This document shows positions 1-11,376 of a stretch of 64,000 nucleotides of DNA, piece after piece. The notes under the pieces are model-generated. The model had not been told where the DNA came from, made no database searches, and worked only from the letters and a program-made list of their open reading frames with translations. The stretch comes from Adiantum capillus-veneris (taxonomy: Eukaryota > Streptophyta > Polypodiopsida > Polypodiales > Pteridaceae). The position numbers and the translations under genes were made by a program. Numbering within the stretch: the first letter of the stretch is position 1; each line of letters starts with the position of its first letter. The stretch lies in contig CM043946.1 of assembly GCA_014529385.2 (NCBI GenBank), positions 20,142,077 through 20,206,076 on the forward strand. The letters are read 5' to 3'.

Positions 1-594
1 AACAAATATGTAGACACGTTTTGGGATTTACATCTCAAAGCCACTATCTTCAAAAAGATGGATTGTGGAGACCAAAAACAACAATTTTGTGCGGGTTTAA
101 CTGAGAATATGGTGGAGTAAGTTAACTCCCAAATTCCACGCACCATCTCTGCGGTCATACACCATACTATTGTGGCTTCACAAATCAATTTCCAACAAGG
201 GGCTAAGAGAAATCTTAAGCCCACAAAAAAAAGGATCGTAACGAGCCTAAGGGGAAGGACAATGTCCAAAAGTATCCCAAAGGTAATTCCAACAACAACA
301 AAGCTAAGGAGAAGGGAAAGATAACCGTTGTTTCAAGTCTGGGGAGCAAGTTCATGCCTATTGTGCTTGCCCCCACAAGAATACATGTAATAAGCCTCCT
401 AGAGCTACCTTGGTCAAAATTCAAGAAGAGGATTCTCATCACAAAGGATCTCCTCTATGCCATGCTTGGGGAAAGGTAAGAGAACATGATGCTTGCATTC
501 TCTTTGACCCTAGTCCTACTCACAATTTCATATCCACAAAGTTGGTCACCAAGCTAGGCATCCAAGCCTATGAGATGGGAGATGTCCTACCTGC
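1..594 (+). pseudogene. Gypsy gag-protease fragment, decayed
   Basis: This stretch aligns by eye with the gag-protease of gypsy-B at about 12270-12960: the same order of a basic Asn/Lys-rich linker, a zinc knuckle and a retropepsin-like segment. The knuckle at about 329-373 reads CFKSGEQVHAYC, so its second cysteine is replaced by serine and its histidine spacing is kept. The protease segment near 500 has DPSPTHNFIS where gypsy-B has DPGSTHKFIS, so the Gly of the active-site loop is lost. Frameshifts separate the pieces. The left end runs off the window, and the right end stops abruptly at 595 where an LTR-like block begins. Read as a dead relative of gypsy-B. Confidence 0.75.
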
Positions 595-818
595 TGTTTG
601 GTGGATACGGTGGATACATGTGTATGCACACCAAACCTTGTAAACACTACTCGATTTTTTGAAGAAATCCATGTAATTCAGCCTATGATGATTTGTAATT
701 ATGATGTAATTAGGCAATACCCTCTCTACCTCTCTGAGTCTACACCCTTGTAAGAGGCCGGATGGCCATGGGAAAGCTCCCTTAACTTTTAAAAGTCAAA
801 CCCTTAGTTGGGAGAGGA
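595..818 (+). repeat. LTR fragment related to the LTR at 59209
   Basis: This block begins TGTTTGG and shares scattered blocks with 59209-59440, for example CACCAAACC, CTCTCTGAGTCTACAC and AACCCTTAG in the same order. It corresponds to roughly the first quarter of the 902-bp LTR proposed at 59209-60110. The match stops at both edges: gypsy protease lies to the left and a minus-strand gag to the right. It is best read as a truncated LTR left by nested insertion or recombination. Confidence 0.55.
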
Positions 819-821
819 ATC

Positions 822-2974
822 AATAGGTCCTTTAATCTCCTTCTCTTGGTCTTCCTGATTTTCCTTCAACTTTCCCTTTGATCTAGTGATTGCTAAAGTC
901 TCAACTTTTCGGGGTTGCTCTAGCACTCTCGCAATTTTAATACATGTAGGACAATCACACTGAAAACAATGTAAAGTGTTACCTTCCCCTTCTGGTACTA
1001 TTCAGTGGACTTTTTGAAGGTGGTGCTTGGAACTTTCTTCCACTAACTGAATCTAGTAATGCTCCCCTCCTGATATAATATCTTTCTAGAGTACTGCATT
1101 AACTTGAGCAGGTGATTTCATCCTGCCATTTGTAGATGCACCAGCTCCTGAATTTGCAGGTATATCATTCACTATTGGAACGCCTCTCTCATTTTTGTGC
1201 TTACACCACAAGTCACATGCAGGTCCCTGCCTGTGCCCCAATATTCCACAGTATGTGCAAGGTTGAGATGGGTTACTTTGGTGTGGGTACATTTGTATGT
1301 TTTGCTAGCTCCCTTGCTGAAATGATCTCAATTGACCTGAATTTTGAAATTTGGGTCTGAAAGGTTGTGGTGCTACTACATTTGTCCCTGACTCCATTTT
1401 GGCAAGGATATGTGCTGGCCTCCTTCCCTTGAAGTAAGGATTATAATAACAACTATCATAATCATGTCCACATCTTTGACATGCCTGACAAAATGGTGAC
1501 TTGGAGGAATTTGGAAGTATTGAGGGTTGAAGGTCTTTCAACTTTTCCAAATTAGTTTGTTAATGTTTGAAGAATCTTCAAGATATGATTTCCCATTCTT
1601 CTTCTTTCCTTTACTCTTTGACTTCCTCGCCTTTGCTTCCTTCCCTTTTTTTGATTTCTTTCTCTTCTTTTCAATCCATACCTCATCATCCTCATCATCA
1701 GTTTTTGATTCTTCATCTAAATTTGTTTCTGAATCTTCATTATCATCTTCATTTGAATTTTCCTCTTCAAAATCTGAATCCTGCTTGGATTTCTTATTCT
1801 TTCCCTTCTTTTGTTCACTAGTCCCATACCCTCTTTCAGCTCTCATTGTTGCATCTACCAAATTCCCAAAGTTATGTGGGAGAGGTGCATGCCCTGCAAC
1901 TGCACTTTTAAGTTGCTTCTTGAGTCCTCTACAAAAGTGATCGCCCAATTGCTCCCAAGATGGTCTTTGGTTAGCTTGTAATCAGTTCATCAGATTCTTA
2001 AATTGTTTTGCATAATCCTCCACCAGTTAATCTTTTTGTTTGATTCTCTGGATTTTCTTCAGGACATCTCCAGGTGTTTTCTCTGCCCTGAATCTAGCCA
2101 AAAATCTGCTTTTCAAATTTTCATAGTTTGCGGAGAATGCACTACCATACTGTATAAACCAGGCCATAGCCTTCCCTTGCAAAGTTGCTACAAAATGTTC
2201 TTTTTTAATTGCATCATTGTGTAACACATCATACCCACTTGCAGACCACCTACTCTCAAATTGACCCACATGACTGTCAGCATCCTGGGATATTTTCCCA
2301 ACCACTGAACTTTGTTGCCCCTACTTTATGGTTGGGTGTTGGTTGAGCCATCACTTGTGGTTGAGGGAGTGATTGATTCCCTAATGGGTTAAATGTGATT
2401 GATGGATATGGAGGTAAGTGAAATTGGGGTTGCTGGAAACTCAACTGTCACCTTGCTTTCAAGAATCGATGAACTGCCTAAATTCCAACTAATCGATAAT
2501 TTGCTCTAATAGGAGCTTATGGGGTTTCTCCTTACTCTTATGGCCTAGGTGAAAATTTCCCTCCTGCAACTTGCTCTTGCCTTTCACTTATATGGATGGA
2601 TTCTTGTGACTTTGTCCCCTCAACTATTGGTGGCAACCCTATGATCACTCCTACCTCACGAATATTGATTTCTGAATCTCCCCCTGATCTCTGCATTTGG
2701 GCATCCAACCAAGAATACCATCTTCTCTTTTGAAATCTGGTACCATATGTAGAAATTGGTGGCTGGTCTCCTGGCCCACTCATGCATTTCTTCTCCCTTT
2801 TCTACTTCTTTGGGCCGTTAAATATTCAATAACATGTCTTCTACAGGAGAAAGTCAGGTAATTGGAAGCATTCCAGGCCCCAAAAGGTAATACACAGAAG
2901 CCCCAATACTTATGGATTCTCAAAGCAATATCCAACTTTAGGTCTTGCGGAATTGAATCAAAGTATTCTTCCAA
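822..2974 (-). pseudogene. Decayed Ty3/gypsy gag, minus strand
   Basis: Reading leftwards, the pieces form one broken gag. 2780-2974 and 2538-2783 are unrecognised N-terminal parts. 2027-2305 is the retrotransposon gag core (AMAWFIQYGSAFSANYENLK and a following RFLARFR). 1538-1948 continues the gag C-terminal region (LVDATMRAERGYG) into a very charged Lys/Glu/Asp linker. 1305-1550 has a CCHC knuckle CQACQRCGHDYDSC, and 1086-1292 a second one CTYCGILGHRQGPAC with one extra residue. Open but degraded sequence continues to about 822 with an LAITRSKGK segment. No protease or polymerase follows, because the element is cut off at the LTR fragment. Stops and frame changes between all pieces mark it as dead. 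Confidence 0.7.
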
Positions 2975-3960
2975 AAAAGTATTGTTGTAGTTATCCCTTT
3001 CTTCTCATCAGTTGTCCAATCACAAAACTCCTTCAGAAACTTGCCAGGTTCATTCTCCATTAGCCCCAATAAATCCCATTGTCCGAATGGCGAACTGAAT
3101 ACTCTCCACAATCAGCAGGATTGCCAAGTATTATTGGGGTCATGGGAATGTACCATTCCATTACATATTTCAACTTCAAGTACATTACACACACAGCATT
3201 CAAGGATTCATACTATTCAGGCACCGAAACAGAATCAAAAAATACACAGGCTACTTCTCGATAATTGAACACTGTTAACTCAAGAATACCATGAAAGCAT
3301 AGTACACGGGGCTTCAATCTCTTCTTTTGCATTCATATGACACGTCAAAACGTTACACCTTCTCAAGATAACCCCCATTCCCTGATTTGAAGAGATTCCC
3401 CCCTTTTTCATCACAAATTGACTAAATAATGAATGAATCTGAAAACACTTAACCAAAGGTAAGAAAAGTACTAAATATGGCTTTAACATGCATCTCTCCG
3501 ATTCCTTGTAGAAGTTCTTCATGGAGAAGCTATAAGAGTCGATTGAGACATGACTAAATAAAATTATCTGCAAAAGGAGGTGTGGGAAATGAAGCAAAGA
3601 ATTTCAATGTTCATGTGTGAGAGCATGCAAGAGGGAATGGCGGGGAAGAATGAGCTGAGAAGCAGAGCTTAGGTTTCAAAAATGTAGAAGATTGAGATAT
3701 TTGGCATTGAATTCTTAGCAGCCGACAGATAGAAAAGTGCTACTATGATTGGATTACTTTTTGGTTTTTTAATATAACGTATCTTGTAAAAGATATTGGG
3801 ATTTTTAGAAAACATGTATGAAAAAGGAGAAAACGTATTTCCCATTATCTCTCTCTACATTGACATGGCGTTTCTTACAAGGCCCAAATTTGAGCCCAAA
3901 CTTTTCCTAATGGAAGAGAAATCAAGAGAGTTAGTGTGAGAAAAGGATAGGGATAGGGGC
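2975..3960. other. No gene recognised; probable retroelement flank
   Basis: About 1 kb upstream (in minus orientation) of the decayed gag. It holds only short ORFs without recognisable motifs and could be leader or LTR of the gag at 822-2974. I found no primer binding site or second LTR copy to prove this. From about 3900 it becomes GA-rich and grades into the microsatellite. Confidence 0.3.
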
Positions 3961-3966
3961 AGGGGA

Positions 3967-3969
<3 letters not shown>

Positions 3970-4048
<79 letters not shown>
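3970..4048. repeat. (AG)n microsatellite, left of copia-1
   Basis: About 40 uninterrupted AG units. The tract stops 3 bp before the left LTR of copia-1, and GA repeats resume immediately after its right LTR, so the element appears to have inserted in the microsatellite. Confidence 0.95.
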
Positions 4049-4051
<3 letters not shown>

Positions 4052-4276
4052 TGTTGGAATTAGGTTTGCAAAGAAACACACACAGCTTGTAGAAGACAAA
4101 GGAAGATCAAGGCACACAATAGAGAGTGTACTCCTTAGTGTGCAATGGAAAGATAGATAGCCTAGAGTGGAGGGTGTTTATACAATGCACGGGGGAAAAA
4201 CCTCCTAAAGAGGGAAAAAATGCCCTGGCTCTCCTAATGTGTTCACACACATCACTACCACATGTATATGATAACA
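4052..4276 (-). repeat. Copia-1 3' LTR
   Basis: 225 bp, homologous throughout to 7840-8065. In element orientation it starts TGTTATCATA and ends TTCCAACA. A purine-rich tract (AGGGGGGATT on the minus strand, about 4277-4288) abuts it, as expected for second-strand priming. Confidence 0.9.
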
Positions 4277-7200
4277 AATCCCCCCTGGAGTGATGCGGTG
4301 AACAAGAGTTGGCACATGAGTAAAGGGAAGTGCCATGCCCTGAGGACATGATCAGTCCACAAAGGGGAGTAAGCCCAAATCTTTGCAAAAAGGTTTGAGC
4401 TTCTCACGAGACAATGCCTTTGTGAAACGATCTGCAAGGTTGTCATGTGTTGGCACATAAGCCAAGCTGATCTCTCCTGCTGAGAGCCTCTCCCTGACAT
4501 AGTGGTAATGCACCTCAATGTGATTTGTGCGAGCATGAAAAACTGGGTTCCTTGCAATTCCCAATACACTCTGGCTGTCAGTGTAGATAGTGTTGGCAGT
4601 GTCCTGTCCAACACCCAAATCAGCCATAAGGCGTCTGAGCCATACACACTCAATCGTAACTGTGTGAAGACTGCCCTGTACTCAACCTCACAACTCGAAG
4701 TGTCCACAGTAGGTTGCTTCTTGCTCAACCATGATATACATGGACTGCCAAGCATGAAACAAAAACCACTTGTGGACTCTTGCGTGTCAAAACAACCAGC
4801 CAATCTGAGTCCGAAAAAGCATGTAAGTATGGCGGCAATGATCCCCCCTTGGGATAAAACAAGCCAAGATGTAAAGTGCCACTAAGGTAGCGAAAAATCC
4901 TCTTGACAGCCTGCCAATGCTTAGACCCTGGGCTATGCATAAATCTGCTGACCTGTGAGAGTGCAAAGTGAATATCTAGCCTCATATTGCATGCATAAAT
5001 GAGGCATCCAACATTAGTTTGGTAAAGAGTGACATCAGCAGGATCACCAGCGTCATGAAGACTCAATTTCAAACCTATTTCCATGGGAGTGGCAATAGGT
5101 TTGCAATCCTCAAGTCCAAAGTTACTTAGCAATGTCTCTATGTAACTTGTCTTACATAAGGCAATACCACCATCACACTCCTTAAACTATATACCCAAGT
5201 AATGATGCAACAGCCCCAAATCTTTCATCTTGAAAGATTTGGGGCTATGTCTCTCATTTGCTCCAGTGATCAACAAATCATCTGCACAAAGAACCACAAT
5301 GAGAAGTACATCATCCTCACGCTTTACATACAATGTGCTTTTTGTTGGACTGTTACAAAAACCTTGTTTGACCAAATGAGTGTCAGCTTTCTCATACCAA
5401 GCACGAGGAGATTGCTTCAAACAAAGCCTTGTTACATTTGCACACTTTGTCCTCTTGTCCTTTCTTGACAAAACCGCAAGGCTGCATTACATAAACTTCC
5501 TCAATTATGTCACCATTCAAGAAAGCAGTGACAATGTCTGATTGATGTACATCCCAACCAGAATGAGCTGCCAATGCACATAGAAAATGCACAGTAGTCA
5601 TACGACAAGTGGGAGAAAAAGTCTCTTCATAATCTATGCCTTTTTGCTGTGCATAACCCTTTGCAACAAGGCGAGCCTTATGGTGATCGATCTCACCATC
5701 CGGCTTGTGTTTCAACTTGTAAACCCACTTCGTACCAATGGCCTTTTTGCCAAGAGGCAAATCACATAAAGTCCATGTGACATTTTCTCTAAGTGCATCA
5801 TATTCTGATTGCATGGCAGCCATCCAGTTTTCTCAATTTTGTGCTTCATCAAAAGACAGAGGCTCCTCAACATCATGTAAGCTAGACACAGTCAAAGCAT
5901 AACAATCTGATGCATAAGATGCATGGCGAGAGCCTGAACAAGTATGACGAGACAAAGGTGCATCCAATTTACTGTCACCCAATGTATGCACCAACCATTT
6001 TGGCATACCTCTAGCCTACTCATTTTCAGCCCTTTCCTCATCAAGTACATCATGTACATTTGTATCAGTAATAGGCTGAACTGTAACATTTTCAGAAACC
6101 CCCATAGGCTGTACATTTTCCTCATTGGAATTTACATTCGAACGTCCACCACTGAAAAGAGGCAACAAAGTACCACAAATGTCATGTGAGCTTACATTAC
6201 TGTCTCTAGTACATGACACCAAGGGCTGAATCTTCCACAAACACTACATCCCATGAAACCAGAATACGCTTTGTTTGCAAATGATACAACCTATAACCTT
6301 TGCTTTCGGCACTATAACCAACAAAAATACATTTAATAGCCTTATCATCAAATTTTCTGCGATGTGTTTGTGGCACCAAAGCATATGCCAAACAGCCAAA
6401 AACACGCATGTGCTCAATAGAAGTCTCTCTATCATGCCATGCTTCATATGGAGTAATAGACTATAAAGCTTTTGTAGGACACCTATTTAGTACATAAGTG
6501 GCACACATGATGGCCTCAAGCCAAAAACAATGCGGCAAAGCTTGACTTTTAACCATACATCACGCCATTTCCGTAAGTGACCTATTTTTCCTCTCAGCAA
6601 CACCATTTTGTTGAGGTTTATAAGGCACTGTACATTGGTGTTTTATCCCACGACTAGCCAAAAATGCATTGAATTCATGAGACATATACTCCCCCCTCGA
6701 TCGGAACGGAGGGTGCATCAACAAATGTGAAAGAATCTTGTGTCGGTATCTGCACTTGCTAGACTTGGACTTGTAGTCAAATTTGTGGATGACAGATATA
6801 CAGTGCATAATCTCAGTTTTGGTGATGAAATTGTTGCATCTGTGCATAATGCATCAAACTTGATAACTTCTCGATAATCTTGGGTCATAAGTCTCCAAGT
6901 ACTAGCAAAAGTTTGGTAAGAATCTGGTAAGGCATCAAGAACAGTCTGCACAAGGGAACTGTCTAAAATGACTTCACCTGCAAAATAAGTTGCTCACTAA
7001 TATCCTTGACACCAGCAAAGAAAAGTTTCCATACCATCTTCCTCATGCATAATCTTCGACTCCAGCTCTTTACGTAGCAAAGAAATTTTAGCCTCAATTG
7101 TGGCTTGCATAAAGACCTGCTAGAATATCCCAAGCCTGTTTTGCAGATTTTGTTGAACGAATGTGAGGAACAATGGTGTGCTTCACAGAAAACACAATCA

Positions 7201-7540
7201 ATGCATGAGCCTGCGCATCCTTTACATCCCAACGAGCTTGTTCTACCGTAGGCAAAACAACTCTAATAGCAGCAATCCTTGCAGCAAGACGTGCAACATC
7301 CTCAACATCGCCTATATCCTCAGAACCAGGACATACATCAATGCCCTACACAATATTGTAGACGCCCTTTGACACAAGAACGTGTTGCATCATAGAAGTC
7401 CACATAGGGTAATTGTCCCCATCCAACCTGTCCTCAGCAGCAAACATCTTGAACACATGTGTGTTGTTGTCAGTCATGGTAAATGTTGCATTTGATGTGA
7501 AAACTTTCCAAAAAGAGGAGAAATGGAACGGGAACAACAT
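4277..7540 (-). pseudogene. Copia-1 gag-pol, broken and internally deleted
   Basis: Read leftwards. 7346-7540 is the gag N terminus (LDGDNYPMWTSMM). 6718-6951 is UBN2-type gag (LPDSYQTFASTWRLM). A junction near 6720 then leads straight into the end of the integrase core (GEYMSHEFNAFLASRGIKH, then VAERKNRS at about 6580). The zinc knuckle, protease and first half of integrase are missing. 6206-6409 is the integrase C-terminal region (MRVFGCLAYALV). 5392-5823 is RVT_2-type reverse transcriptase (GTKWVYKLKHK). 5187-5471 carries CADDLLITG at the catalytic site, with Cys for the usual Tyr-Val. 4352-5132 is RNase H ending in NLADRFTKALSREKLKPF. Stops and frameshifts separate the segments. The order is normal for Ty1/copia, but no functional product is possible. 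Confidence 0.85.
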
Positions 7541-7820
7541 GTGCTATATAGCACAAACCGTGGAAGACTGTAAGGCACCTGTTATGTAGAAAACAACACT
7601 GACAAAAATTCTACACAAAATGATGAAATTGCCTGTGCAGACCTGCCAGTAGTGGAAACGGAGGCCAAAATGAGTCCGAATCAAAAATCTGAGCAAACTG
7701 AGCTCTACGAGTTATCCCAAAATATTTGTCAACCTGCGAACGCTCACCAAACCTCATTGAAATTGGAGAAAGTAAGCAGACGTGTGTTGGAGCAGCTGGC
7801 AACTAAGCCCAGGAGGATGC

Positions 7821-7837
7821 AACCTACTCTAATACCA
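7821..7837 (-). other. Primer binding site, copia-1
   Basis: On the minus strand the sequence TGGTATTAGAGTAGGTT lies 2 nt inside the 5' LTR. It resembles the plant initiator-Met tRNA site TGGTATCAGAGC, with a C-to-T change and later differences. Its position and orientation fix the element's direction. Confidence 0.8.
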
Positions 7838-7839
7838 AT

Positions 7840-8061
7840 TGTTGAAATTAGGGTTGCAGAGAAACGCACACAGCTTGGAGAAGATGAAGGAAGCTCAAGG
7901 CACACAATAGAGAGTGTATTCCTTAGTGTGCAATGGAAAGATAGATAGCCCTAGAGTGATGGGTGTATATACAATGCACGGAGGAAAATACCTCCTAAAG
8001 AGGAAAAAATGCCTCGACGGTCTTAGTGTGTTCACACACATCACTACCACATGTGTATGAT

Positions 8062-8065
<4 letters not shown>
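7840..8065 (-). repeat. Copia-1 5' LTR
   Basis: 226 bp, the partner of 4052-4276. In element orientation it ends CCCTAATTTCAACA directly before the primer binding site. The base after its other end (8066) is already GA microsatellite. Confidence 0.9.
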
Positions 8066-8128
<63 letters not shown>

Positions 8129-8198
8129 AGAGGGGGGGGAAAGGAGAAGGATGGAGAAAAAATCAAGAGAGATTGTGTGAGAGATGAAAAGTGAGTCA

Positions 8199-8290
<92 letters not shown>

Positions 8291-8400
8291 GAGAAAAGAA
8301 GAGGAGAAGGAGGGAGAAAAAATCAAAAGAGATTGTGTGAGAATGAAAATGGATGCACAAAGAGAGAGAGGAAAGAGAGAGGACAGTTGGAGTTTTCCAG
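8066..8400. repeat. GA-rich microsatellite with duplicated spacer
   Basis: (GA)n at 8066-8118 and about 8202-8284, separated by non-repetitive purine-rich spacers. The spacer containing AAAAAATCAAGAGAGATTG recurs nearly unchanged after the second tract (8316-8340), so a unit of spacer plus GA tract has been duplicated. Ser/Leu-only or Arg/Glu-only ORFs here are artefacts. Confidence 0.85.
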
Positions 8401-8529
8401 AGAGAGGGGTTTGGAAGTGGGTGGTGCAACAAAGAGGAGCAAGAGGGTTGTAGTGGTGCAAAGGAAGGGCCATTTGGTGGAAATGAGCGGTAGGAGTGGT
8501 GGGAAAAAAAGCTCGCTCAAAATCCATCC

Positions 8530-9290
8530 CCTCAAGTATGTGTGACAAGGATGAGCATCTTACATCTGATTAAGCATAAAACTCAAAGAATTGGATGCCT
8601 GCTATGCAAGCTAAATGTGATACAATTGTGAAGAAAAATACTTGGTCTTTACGTGACTTGCATCATCCTAAAAAGAAGGCCATTGGTATAAAGTGGGTTT
8701 ATAAGTTGAAACATAAGCCGGGTGGTAGTATTGTTTGCTACCAGGCAAAGCTTGTTGCAAAATGAAACGCTTAACAAAAGGGTATTGATTATGAAGAAAA
8801 TTTTTCTCCAACTTGTTGTATGACTATTGTTTGTCTCATGTGTGCATTGGCAGCTTACTTGGGATGGGATATACATCAATCGAACATAAAAACCACTTTC
8901 TGGAATGGTGACTTGTATGAGGAAGTGCATGTAGTTTAGCCCCATGGCTTTGTCAAGAAAGGATAGGAAGAAATTGTATAGAAGTAATAAAGCATTGTAT
9001 GGTTTAAAGAAATATTCTCGTGCTTGGTATGAGAAAATGAATTATCATTTGATTGCACTTTTCTTTCAAAATATTCCAACTAAGAGCACTCTGTGTGTCA
9101 AACATGTCGATGACGTATATCTTATCATTATTGTGTATGTGGATGATTTACTGCTCATTGGTCCAAATGTAACACATATTATTGAATTTAAGGCTGATTC
9201 TAATGCCACATTTTACCAAATTTGGGGCTTTTGCATCATTATTGGGAGTTTGATTGCAATGTGATGAGGATATTGCATTATATCACACAA
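8530..9290 (+). pseudogene. Copia-2 reverse transcriptase, 5' piece
   Basis: A plus-strand RVT_2 fragment of the same family as copia-1: compare KWVYKLKHKPGG here with KWVYKLKHKPDG there, and IHQSNIKTTFWNGD with VHQSDIVTAFLNGD. It runs through KKYSRAWYEKM to YVDDLLLIG (about 9138-9164) and on towards the connection region, with several stop codons. It is cut at 9290 by gypsy-B and resumes at 27775. The 5' end is lost near the GA tract. Gag, protease and integrase are absent. Confidence 0.85.
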
Positions 9291-10987
9291 TGTCATAAAA
9301 TCTAATATCTAACCAACCCAAATGATTTTCTCATATTAAACTGATCAATTAATATGGGATAATAAACAGGAACAAGGGTTAGAATATAGACATGTGCTTA
9401 CGGATCTATCTCAACACAGGGCCAATGGTAAAGGGGTCTGTCAAACAGCAAGGCTAGCTAATGGAGCCTAACAGACCTTAAGGTTAGCTTCATTAAAGAC
9501 CTGGTTAGTGTTAAAAGTCCTTTGACCTTAGGCAAGCTAGGGCTGAGCTTGAGGTGGGAACCCGACCTAAGCTTGATGTGCTTGTCGTGCTTGATGACTA
9601 AGGTGCTTGAGGTGCTTGATCACTAAGGTGCTTGAGGTGCTTGTCATGCTTGATGACTAAGGTGCTTAAAAGTCCTTTGACCTTAAGCAAGCTAGGGTTG
9701 AGCTTGAGGTGGGAACCCGACCTAAGCTTGAGGTGCTTGCCGTGCTTGTCGTGCTTGATGACTAAGGTTCTTGTCGTGCTTGATCATTAAGGTGCTTGAG
9801 GTGCTTGTCATGCTTGATGACTAAGGTGATTGTCATGCTTGATGAGGAAGGTGCTTGAGAAGCTTCCCATGCATGGGGGGTAAGGTGCTTGAGTCAAAAA
9901 GAGACCCTACAAAGGAGGGGGAAAGCCCCAAAGTTAGGGGAATCTTTGATTTAACCTCCCACTCGCCCAAAGGGCACCCCTTTTCTCAAGGGGAACATGG
10001 GACACATGTCAGACTCTTCCTATTCTTAGCCACATGGTGTGCTTGAATGCTATTGGTTGGGCTAAAGAGGGGTCCAATGAGCTTCTAGTTCCATCCAACA
10101 AATATCTAGATATTTTCAAGGTCTCTCTCTCTCTAAGGGGTAAGAAGGACACTTGTCCATAGACTACCCATGTACTTGAAATGCATGCTGCATGTGATTG
10201 GCTAGGGGGAGAGGAGCTTCAGGCATGAGAAAAAGGTAGAACTTGCCCCAAGCAAGCAAGGGGTGTGCTAGGGGGGTATACACCGCTCACACACTCATGT
10301 TTTGAGGTATTCTCACTTGGTGAAAGTTGAGGAACTCCACCTCCTTCTCCAAGCTTGTGAGAAGTGAGAGCCTACACCAACACTTTTGGCTATGGAATGA
10401 AAATCCAACCAAGAGCCATGCTTCAATGCTTAAGCTTTCCATCTTCTCCATCTTCATTACTTTGCTATTATGTATGCTAGCAAGAAGAGTGATGATGAGT
10501 GAGGGACTATTTTCTTTTCTCCTATGGAATGTTTCTTCTTCCTCTTCCGTACCCTCATTCCCGCTAGCTCTCTCCACCTTCAAAAGTTTTTGAGGCCTTG
10601 GGACTGAGGCTTGGGATAGTTAATGCTTTCTACAAAGTTTATGTTATGCTTGTGATGCATGAATCTTTCCATCTTCATTACATCACCAAGGTCACAAGGA
10701 ACACAAAGATTGTATTGTACCAAGTCTCTCTTGATGGGAGAAACTATAATACAAATGCCTATTGGAGGGGGGACCTACTCCGTATGAATCCAGTCCTCAA
10801 TTGTTGTCGTGTTCCCTAAACTCTCTCTTTTCAAAAGTATTGTTCATGCCAAGTTTACAAGTACCATGTTTATGTTTCTACCATCAATTAAGTTCACCCG
10901 CTATGCTCACAAATTAATCTCACAAAAGTGCTTTATCTAATTCCCTAATTCCGTTACTCTCAAATTTCATAGGCCATTTCCATTACA
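9291..10987 (+). repeat. Gypsy-B 5' LTR
   Basis: 1697 bp, longer than the 1511-bp 3' LTR. Most of the surplus is a minisatellite of GGTGCTTG/TGATGACTAA-type units at about 9575-9870, which has fewer units in the 3' copy (about 26560-26660). ORFs of 60-100 aa inside the LTR (for example 10327-10593) have no motif and occur in matching positions in the 3' LTR, so I do not call them genes. Confidence 0.92.
9575..9870 (+). repeat. Minisatellite in gypsy-B 5' LTR
   Basis: Imperfect tandem units of about 20-30 bp built from GTGCTTGAGGTGCTTGTC and GTGCTTGATGACTAAG variants, including one larger duplicated block that repeats the AAAAGTCCTTTGACC segment. The corresponding region of the 3' LTR is much shorter, so the array changed after or during insertion. 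Confidence 0.85.
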
Positions 10988-10988
10988 T

Positions 10989-11000
10989 TGGTATCAGAGC
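10989..11000 (+). other. Primer binding site, gypsy-B
   Basis: TGGTATCAGAGC, an exact match to the canonical plant initiator-Met tRNA complement, one base inside the 5' LTR. It is the usual primer site of many chromoviruses and copia elements. Confidence 0.93.
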
Positions 11001-11376
11001 ATATGGTTTCTCTTTTCTTGCTTCAGAAGAGAGGTCCTTAAGTAGCCTACTAATGGTTGATTTTGTTAATTATATTAGGGTAAGTGGGATTGGGATCTAT
11101 TATCAATTTTGTTGAGCCCACTATGTGGGATATGGTGCACACCTATGGAGCTTTGGTCTTAATAATGGAGCCTACAACTTTACCATTATTGAGCCATAAG
11201 AAGTTCAAAAGGAGCTACCCCTCAGAAACTCTGCTATGTTAGACCCACTCCACTACTCTCTATAATTAACCAATTCGAGCCGTGGGTGTAGATACTTAAG
11301 TGCCTATTTTCAAAGGCTAAGAGGAGGTTTTGAATTGCCAAAGCATACACTAAGTAAACACATAAGTTTAATTAAC

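Larger units (their letters stand above)
4052..8065 (-). mobile_element. Copia-1, Ty1/copia retrotransposon, minus strand
   Basis: A 4.0-kb element with 225- and 226-bp LTRs, an initiator-Met-type primer site, a purine tract and degraded gag-integrase-RT-RNase H in copia order. LTR ends are TGTT...AACA. The LTRs differ at roughly one base in ten by eye, so the insertion is old. The flanks are GA microsatellite on both sides, which hides any target-site duplication. A second copy of the same family (copia-2) starts about 450 bp to the right in the opposite orientation. Confidence 0.9.

Noticed and set aside
3855-4117. Ser/Leu-rich small ORFs
   Set aside because: They are translations of the (AG)n microsatellite.
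7895-8548. 217-residue minus-strand ORF
   Set aside because: It spans an LTR end and GA microsatellites; the central part is only Ser/Leu.
10327-10819. ORFs of 73-98 residues, also seen at 27167-27604
   Set aside because: Both sets lie at corresponding places in the two LTRs of gypsy-B; no motif, and frames are not conserved equally.
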